Shown here in pieces: positions 57,283 through 64,000 of a stretch of 64,000 nucleotides of DNA (the first letter of the stretch is position 1; each line of letters begins with the position of its first letter). Source of the DNA: Microdochium bolleyi. Its lineage: Eukaryota > Ascomycota > Sordariomycetes > Xylariales > Microdochiaceae. The translations under genes were made by a program, and so were the position numbers. The notes below the pieces were generated by a model. It saw nothing but the letters and a program-made list of their open reading frames with translations, was not told the DNA's origin and did not search any database. The stretch covers positions 2,046,001 through 2,110,000 of the forward strand of contig KQ964249.1 of assembly GCA_001566295.1 (NCBI GenBank). Direction: 5' to 3'.

Positions 57283-57866
57283 ACTTGCCTCATATATAGC
57301 ACATAAGTAATGATAATAAGTTGAACAGTGCTTCATCGATTGAAACACCCTGAGGAGTGCACCGACAAGATAACTCCCGGACATTGTACTTCTCACCGCC
57401 GCATCTGCAGGAGGCCCTGGCTGAATGCACCTCTACATTGTGCAGCGACACAAAGAGGCGAGATTTTCTTTGTGTGTAGTGCTGACCTGTATAGCCCCGA
57501 CATTCTGCCAAAGCTGTGCTTTGCGTTCGTACTGGCCATAGGAGCCGCGGACTGCCACAGCCTCTTTGTCCGTCTACACTTGACTCGGACCAAGTATTCT
57601 GAGAAGCTTCACCTACACAGGTCCGTATCTGCCGTTTCAAAGTAATTGAATTGGATTGCTGATGCAGACTAACGCGGAAAGGTATCTATATGAAGGACTG
57701 AAGCACCTTGAAACTCCTTCTCCCTCTTTGACTGAGCCTCCATAGTCCATGCTATATACGTGCCTGTGATATGTCGTGTGTCAAAGAATAACGAGTGCTT
57801 GACTGTCCTCCTCTGTGTCGATGCGGGTCAGAGATGTGTAAAAAACGACGTGTGCGCGTCCTCCGC
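57283..57866. other. Convergent intergenic region BST1 / TMS1
   Basis: About 580 bp with the two 3' UTRs. No gene is recognised. Confidence 0.6.
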
Positions 57867-59390
57867 TTAAGCGAACTCGAAGCGGTCAGGCATTACGACG
57901 GGCGCAACTAGGGTCCAAATGTACATCATGTAGCAGAGCCAAGCGCTGACAATCTTGACCCAGCTGGCCCAGTATGTGCGACCGACTGTGGCAAAGCCAT
58001 TCTGAGTCAGGTCGTGCTTGCTGTCCTCAGCAACCTGCTGGGTCAGCAGGGTGCCAACCCAGCAGGTCGCCAGGAAGAAGATGATGTGGAAGACTGAGTA
58101 GTTGTATTGCGTGCTGGTACGCTCGTCGTCGTGTTTTGTGTTGCTGGCGTTGTCCTCGTCTTCATCATCGGACAGGAGAGCATCAGCAGGTAGACTGCCC
58201 TCCTCGACGGCCCTCCTGAGGACCTCGGCTCTCATCTCACGGCGGCCGGGTTGCTGAGTAACAAGGTCGTGCTCGTCATCCTCGGGTAACTTGATGCCTC
58301 CTCTGTTGTTGCCCAATCCTAAGCTCTGGGTGGCAGCTCTGGTTGTGGTGTACGCGACAGTCAACATGGTCACAATCGCGCCAAGTACAACCGAGGTTGT
58401 GCGTGTGCCCTGACCACGCAGCAGAGGGTTGCAGTGTTTGTCATCCGGCTCCATGGAAACAGCAGACATGGTTAGATATGTGCAGTAGACGGCAACCATT
58501 GCACCCTGTGCTAGGCCAGCCTTGGGGTTGAATTCCTGGACTGTCGGGTGTACAGACACAAAGGAGATGACGAGCCAGAAGAGCAGGTTGATGGTAATGG
58601 CGGCCTGATTCATTGAGCACCCGGGCGCTGCAAAGAAGATGTACTGGACAATGGTCATGACGAGCGAGGCGACGTACATGCCGAGAGTTGAGCCTATGAG
58701 CACAACGCGCCAGACGCGCGACTCGGTATTCTCAATCTTCTCAAGACAGAACTCGGCCCAGTTGTGTGCGAGATCGACCAGCAGGATGAGGCCGAGGATG
58801 AGGAAGAGCATGGCGCCAAAGAATGCGATGTAGTTGCCCCAGGCCTGGAAGAAGGCGTCGGGGATAAGGAAAGAGAGAACAACAAAGGCAGTCCAGGCGA
58901 CGACCTTGGGGCCCCAGTATCCGTTCTGGATAGACGCACGAGGGTTCTTTGAGGATGTAATGCCGAACATGAGGCCTGCGAGGATGAGGTGGAAGATGCC
59001 GAGCGCAAAGTTGATGCGGTGGACGGTCAGCCAACCGCGGCACTGACCACCGTCAGCGCACTGATCGCTCCTGACAAAGTCGGGCGTGACGTATTCGAGT
59101 TTCTCGATTGCCCACGGGGTGAGCATGATCCACGAGAGGATCGAGTTGACGAGGAGGACGAGAGCGTAGGCCAGACGGGTTGCGACACTGTTGCCGCATT
59201 TGCCGCAGGCACTGCAGACCATGGAGCAGGTGGCCGCGCCGCAGCAGCTGGCTCCGAGGGAGATGACCTATGACAGCATCGGGCCTGGTTAGCAATTGTG
59301 ATCCTGCGTCGTGTGGTGGCAGGTAGCGGGTGGGCGTACGGTGCCCATGCTGGGCAGGGCCAGCAGCGGCAATGAGAGCAGGGCGCCCAT
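57867..59390 (-). CDS. TMS1: SERINC-family membrane protein Tms1
   Basis: Two exons, 59390-59340 and 59267-57867, give 483 aa. The 17-residue first exon (MGALLSLPLLALPSMGT) joins VISLGASCCGAATCSMVCS across a 72-nt intron (GTACGC...TAG). The N-terminus with its Cys-rich CCGAATCSM segment is the SERINC hallmark. About ten to eleven hydrophobic segments follow, including RINFALGIFHLILAGLMFG, FLIPDAFFQAWGNYIAFFG and the C-terminal FHIIFFLATCWVGTLLT. An acidic cytosolic loop (SLPADALLSDDEDEDN) lies before the last two TMs. Family members sit in vacuolar, Golgi or plasma membranes and have been linked to serine-derived lipids and lipid scrambling. The exact role in fungi is unsettled. Confidence 0.95.
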
Positions 59391-60453
59391 GGTGGACGGA
59401 TGAGCCGGCGGAGCTCTCTAGAGATGTGTATATCCGTGCAGGGCGACTGTCGCGATGGAGGATGCTGCGGGATGGCGTCGTGGACCAGATGCTGATGCTC
59501 GGGTGTTGGACGTTGGACATTGAGGTTGGAGGGATGGAAGCGCCAGCGCCTTGCGCGATCAGCAGGTTGGCTGGGAGCGGAACCTGGAAGGCGGGCGCAG
59601 ACTGGATGCACTCCAGGCTGTCGCAAGTGCGGGTCCACCCTTCAGTCTCCGGTACGCAAGACCAGAGTCCCAGCCACAAGACGGATTACGTCAGTCACTT
59701 CTGACCCTCGGCTTGTCCCAGAGCAAAGACTGAGTGTCCCGATCTCGCTCGACGCATAGTGCTGAGCACAGTTCGCACACTATCTTCCCGCACGTTCCAG
59801 GCCGCCCGTCCAACGATGACCAAGGTTCCCCGGGACTCCGCCTTCCGGTATCCGGGCTCTGACACAGAGAAAGGGCGGGATGGTTCAGCTCTGGAGTGCT
59901 GTGCCGGCGTATTGCCGTGTCGCGTCCACATGAGCATGCCGCCTGAGCCGGCAGCCCTGGCTGGTGACTAATAACTCCGGACTCTGTCCTGTCAGGCAGA
60001 GGGTATTCAGGTCAGGTACTCCGTCACGCGCGCCCTGCGATAAGCATTGAGACACCTGCAGCCGACGGGTCACTGGCGGGCGTCCAGGCACAGATCACCC
60101 AGAGGCTCCCGAGGTCGCCTGCACCTGCATGCTCGTGCTTGGCCCTATCGGCTTGCCGCGATAGTACCTTCTGCCTTTCGGCACTCTGCTCTGGACAGTT
60201 GACCACGACACCCCTCCGCGTGATTCCTTCCTCCTCCCCATCGCTATTCTTTACATCGGGTCTCCCGCTCTCCTACTGTCTCTTGCTTCGTCCTACCGAC
60301 ACTGTCGATCTAGACACATCCAGTATACAAGCACAATCAGCCACGTTGCGAGCCCCACTGTAGCCAATTCCTTACTCAGACCGGGCGTTGTCCATCCTCG
60401 GGGCGACATGTTATGACTGTAGTCGCTCACTGCCGACTACTCAACCGACCACG
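59391..60453. promoter_or_regulatory. Divergent promoter interval TMS1 / MFS transporter
   Basis: About 1.06 kb of shared upstream DNA. A C/T-rich stretch at about 60200-60300 probably belongs to the MFS gene leader. No clear TATA box or gene is seen. Confidence 0.45.
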
Positions 60454-62335
60454 ATGCACGACAGAGACATCCAGAGGGCTCGCTTGTTGTCGAGCGCAGC
60501 TGCTACCGTCATCTCACTCGCCTGCGGCACCAATGTGAGCATTCTTGATCACCACACTGCCTCAAGCTCTCCCAAGTGGCATCACGCCAATGCTGACTCT
60601 GTTATCTCCAGTATGTCTACTCGGCATGGGCTCCGCAGTTCGCCGACAAGCTGCATCTGTCGGCAACAGAGTCCAATCTGATTGGGCTTGCTGGTAACTT
60701 GGGGATGTATTTGTTCGGCATTCCTACGGGCATGTTTGTCGACGCCAAGGGCCCCAGACCTGCTGTAGTCGTCGGCTCTATCCTCCTGCTTGTTGGGTAC
60801 TATCCGCTTCACACTGCCTACGAAGCCGGCAGTGGCTCCGTTCCCTTTCTTTGTCTCTGCTCGCTCCTCACCGGTCTTGGGGGCTGCGGCGCTTTCGCGG
60901 CCGCAGTCAAGACGTCCGCTCTCAATTGGCCTCATCACCGCGGCACGGCGACTGCGTTTCCTCTGGCGGCCTTTGGCCTCAGTGCCTTCTTCTTCTCCCT
61001 AGTTGGCTCTATTTCCTTCCCAGGAGACCCGAGCAGATTCTTGGCACTGCTCGCTTTCGGTACTTTTGCCATGACATTGTCTGGTTTCTTCTTCCTCAGG
61101 GTCCTGCCACCTCCCTCCACCACTTATCATGCCGTGCCAGAGCAAGACGACCTGGCAGACTCGCAAGTTCTCCACCGCACCGCCTCGCAGGAGGCCAAAC
61201 TGCACCGCGGCACCCATGATCTGGAACCTGGTACGTCCTCAGCCTCTCAGAACAACACAGCCACCACCACAGTTGTGACCGCTACGTATGGCGCGGTAGC
61301 GCAACACATCAGCACGGCCAAAGACGAAGAGCAAGCCATTGCCGCGGAGACAAGTAGCCGGCCACAGCATTCCACTGGCCGAGCCCCTCCCGGTGACCAC
61401 GCTGAAGTTGACGAGACTTCGTCCCTCATGTCCTCGAACTCCTCAACCTCGACAATGCCAGGCGACGTGTTAGTGCAGGATAGTGTTGATCTGGAACTCT
61501 CCCATCGTTTAGATATCCGCGGTCTCAAGCTGTTAAAGACAACAGAGTTCTGGCAACTCTTCAGCATCATGGGTCTTCTGGCTGGCATAGGATTAATGAC
61601 CATAAAGTAAGCTTGCACCTGGTTCTGGCAACTTGGTTCCATACTGACAATGCATGAACAGTAACATTGGCAACGACGCGACCGCATTGTGGAAGCACTA
61701 TGACAACTCGATAGACGACAAGAAGCTGGCTCTTCACCAACAGCTGCACGTATCAATCCTTTCAATCGGCAGCTTCTGTGGCCGCCTGCTCAGTGGAGTT
61801 GGCTCCGACTTCCTCGTCAAGTCCTTGCACGCAAGCAGAATCTGGTGCCTGGTTGTCGCTTCTGGCATCTTCACCGTTGCACAAATATGCGCACTCAATA
61901 TTGAGAACCCCGAATTGCTAGGATTTGTCTCGGGTTTCACTGGTCTCGGTTACGGCTTCCTCTTTGGCGTGTTCCCCTCCATAGTTGCCGAGAGTTTCGG
62001 CATCCATGGACTCAGTCGTGAGTAGATCAGCTTCTTCAGGTGACAATGTGTAAGATTGTGCTAACATCCCTGAAGAGAACTGGGGCGCCATGACGCTATC
62101 GCCTGTCCTCTCCAGCAATGTCTTCAATATCTTCTACGGCTCCGTATATGACGCACACTCCATCGTCGAAGCCGACGGCAGTCGTGGCTGTGAGGATGGG
62201 ATCTACTGCTACTATAATGCATACCAGGCGACTATATTGGCCTGCGGCGTCGGCAGCGCTCTCACGTTATGGGTTATCTGGCACCAGAAGAAGGTGAAAG
62301 CATTGGCCGACAATAAGGTGATTGGCCGGGACTAG
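60454..62335 (+). CDS. MFS transporter, nodulin-like (Mch1-type)
   Basis: Four exons, 60454-60534, 60612-61606, 61662-62017 and 62076-62335, give 563 aa. All three joins keep frame. The N-terminus (MHDRDIQRARLLSSAAATVISLACGTN) runs straight into YVYSAWAPQFADKL, the pattern of nodulin-like MFS proteins. NLGMYLFGIPTGMFVDAKGPRPAV is the loop 2-3 motif A region. Twelve TM segments are predictable by eye, split by a long Ser/Thr-rich loop of about 150 residues between TM6 and TM7. The C-terminal half includes GSFCGRLLSGVGSDFLV and NWGAMTLSPVLSSNVFNIFYG. Yeast Mch1 is the closest named relative by layout. Mch1 is a monocarboxylate-transporter-like protein without proven transport of monocarboxylates, so no substrate is assigned. 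Confidence 0.88.
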
Positions 62336-63014
62336 ATGTCACTGGGCCATGCATAGGCTCTTGAAGCTATGCTACGTCGGCCAGCCAATCTGGAGTATTT
62401 TCTTAACTTTTTTGGCTTGGCTGTCCCGGCGTTCGAGCACGGCGCACTTCAAGCATTCATTCCTGGCAAAGTAAAAACAACGTTCGCGCGGGGATCGAAT
62501 GACTCCTGGCGGTGTTATGCATTCAGCTTGAAGGTTTTCTATTTTCTACGGCGCATATCTGGGGACTGCATAGATATATAGTAGAAGGGGTCTAAAAAGG
62601 TCATTTGTTGACAATTATATAGACAGCCAAATGGGGTTTATTTTTTCCCCCCCAAACTTATTTAATTGCCCTCTCACTCGCTAAATTATTCAGTGATATT
62701 GATAAATTGTTCGCGTTGTGTGCTATACCATTCAATGCCACAAACTTGAATCATCTGAGTCGTCGCCATGGCTATCAGGGTCTGTCTTGTCCTGGACTGT
62801 CGACGTTCAACAACCCCAATAAGTCGAGCTAATAGCAAAATGACTGCCAAACGGATTGACGGTAGGCATTTGGCAAACCTACACGGCTTCACCAGGGAAA
62901 TTGCTGTGTTGCCGACCGTCAAGGCCTCTCCACAAAGCTCAAGCGCGTGGTCAGAAATAACGCAACGCAGTCACTAGGTGTTCCTCCGAGCATATTCACC
63001 ACCTATTAAGCATT
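62336..63014. other. Convergent intergenic region, MFS / HAD phosphatase
   Basis: About 680 bp, AT-rich, with a T6C8 homopolymer junction at about 62642-62653. Nothing else is recognised. Confidence 0.6.
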
Positions 63015-63959
63015 TCAGCAGAAACCCTGCTTCTCTATCTCCTCAAAGCTCGAAGCCCACACGATGCCGCCCGGCTCGCCGTCCGCCACATTCCTCACCT
63101 CCGTGCCCACGCGCCGCAGCGTCTCGAGCAGCGTCGAGTCCGCCGCGTCGGACATGACAATAGCCCTGTCTGCGGCGAGGATGCACTCCATGTCCGTGAT
63201 CGAGTCGCCCATGTACACCGTCTCGGCCGCGAAGCCGGGGAACTCGGCGCTCACGGAGGCCAGCGCGGCGCGCATGGCGTCGAGCTTGTCGACCGAGTTG
63301 GTGAGCGTGCGGTGGTCCGCGCTGCGCGGGCTCAGGAGCAGCTCCGGCCCCACGACGGACCCGTCGGCGCTGCTGATGTTGTTGGCGATGACGTGCACCC
63401 TGCTCGGCCAGCACGCGCCCTCGATGAACGCGGAGGACCAGTTCACTGAGAGCACCCAGACCTTGCAGCCGCTCCCGCTCCCGCCGTCTCTCGCTACACC
63501 CTCCCCGCCTACCTCATCCTGCTGCTGCTGCTGCATACGGCTTACAAATTCATGAAACCCTGGCCGCAGTTTGATCGTCCCGTCTTCGACCAGCCTGCGC
63601 CCCGCGGCCCGGAACTCGTCCGGCGTGATCCCGCGGAACACCTCGCACTCGCGGATGCGCTCGAGCGACGTGACCTCGGAGTCCTTCATCTGCCGGAGGA
63701 ATTCGACCTCCTGGTCCCTCGTGGTGCGCCGGGCCGCGGGCGTGTGGTGGCCGTCCACGCAGGCCTTGTAGCCCGTCATGTACGCCTTCACGACCTTGTC
63801 CCATGCCGCCTCGAGTTCGGTACCCCGGCCACGGGAGGCCTGGAGGGACAGGGCGAAGCGGGCGAGCTCGCTGATCGTGTCCTGCGTGGTGATTGTGCCA
63901 TCGAAGTCGAGGAATATGTTCCGTCGCTTCCTGGGGGCGGCGGTGGATGGTGGAGTCAT
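63015..63959 (-). CDS. HAD-superfamily phosphatase (phosphoserine phosphatase-like)
   Basis: A single exon of 314 aa. HAD motif I is FLDFDGTIT (about 16-24), with the nucleophile and acid/base Asp pair. Motif II is in VWVLSVNWSS. A Lys for motif III (VDKLDAMRAAL region) and motif IV GDSITDMECILAADRAIV complete the active site. The alpha-helical cap between motifs I and II (ISELARFALSLQASRG to FRGITPDEFRAAGRRLV) fits the type I cap of the phosphoserine phosphatase group. The cap is followed by an insertion with five Gln and a Gly-rich run (about 63465-63540). It is probably a cytosolic small-molecule phosphatase. The substrate is not known and serine biosynthesis should not be assumed. Confidence 0.86.
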   Translation of the reverse strand: MTPPSTAAPRKRRNIFLDFDGTITTQDTISELARFALSLQASRGRGTELEAAWDKVVKAYMTGYKACVDGHHTPAARRTTRDQEVEFLRQMKDSEVTSLERIRECEVFRGITPDEFRAAGRRLVEDGTIKLRPGFHEFVSRMQQQQQDEVGGEGVARDGGSGSGCKVWVLSVNWSSAFIEGACWPSRVHVIANNISSADGSVVGPELLLSPRSADHRTLTNSVDKLDAMRAALASVSAEFPGFAAETVYMGDSITDMECILAADRAIVMSDAADSTLLETLRRVGTEVRNVADGEPGGIVWASSFEEIEKQGFC

Positions 63960-64000
63960 GTTGCCGCCAGTATTTGTATGTATCTTCCTGTGGTGGTGGA
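63960..64000. other. Start of the region upstream of the HAD gene
   Basis: Only 41 bases are left before the window ends, so the HAD gene promoter is not visible. Confidence 0.5.

Noticed and set aside
60454..63959. Transport/metabolism cluster (MFS plus HAD plus a regulator)
   Set aside because: The regulator is 45 kb away and the genes between are housekeeping. No biosynthetic backbone enzyme is present.

Overview
The window is nuclear DNA of a filamentous ascomycete (Pezizomycotina), most likely a sordariomycete. The reasons are moderately GC-rich coding sequence, short spliceosomal introns (mostly 50-90 nt, GTRNGT donors, CTNAC-like branch sites), compact gene spacing, and a fully fungal gene set (Zn2Cys6 regulator, Rrn5, Spc97, Vps17, Arh1, Bst1, Tms1). 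I reconstructed twenty protein-coding genes with exon joins, plus one intron-containing tRNA-Leu(CAA). The species cannot be named from the sequence alone.

Layout, left to right: the 3' end of the fatty-acid desaturase OLE1 (+); VPS17 retromer sorting nexin (-); mitochondrial translation factor MEF2 (+); rRNA methyltransferase RRP8 (-); a Zn2Cys6 transcription factor with six exons (+); proteasome alpha-5 PUP2 (-); gamma-tubulin complex SPC97/GCP2 (+); mitochondrial Lon protease PIM1 (+); a 5 kb gene-poor stretch; a divergent kinase-like protein (+); tRNA-Leu (+); mitochondrial helicase IRC3 (-); RNA polymerase I factor RRN5 (+); chromatin remodeller subunit RSC8/SWI3 (-); ETF-alpha (+); adrenodoxin reductase ARH1 (-); a fungal four-TM protein of unknown function (+); mismatch repair PMS1 (-); GPI inositol-deacylase BST1 (+); SERINC-family TMS1 (-); a nodulin-like MFS transporter (+); and a HAD-family phosphatase (-).

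The genes are mostly housekeeping and do not form a biosynthetic cluster. Five make mitochondrial proteins (MEF2, PIM1, IRC3, ETF-alpha, ARH1). Several act on the nucleus, chromosomes or rRNA (RRP8, RRN5, RSC8, PMS1, SPC97), and several act on membranes or trafficking (VPS17, BST1, TMS1, the MFS protein, OLE1). The most striking large-scale feature is gene orientation. Of 19 neighbouring pairs, 17 alternate strand, so nearly every intergenic interval is either a shared divergent promoter or a shared convergent 3' end.

I found no transposon, CRISPR array, secondary-metabolite cluster, rRNA gene or obvious RIP-mutated island. Finer points are a GC-AG intron in BST1, a 13-nt microexon in PUP2, an apparent 33-nt intron in SPC97, short upstream ORFs touching several start codons, stop-free 3n introns in RSC8 and the transcription factor, and the kinase-like protein with altered HRD and DFG motifs.
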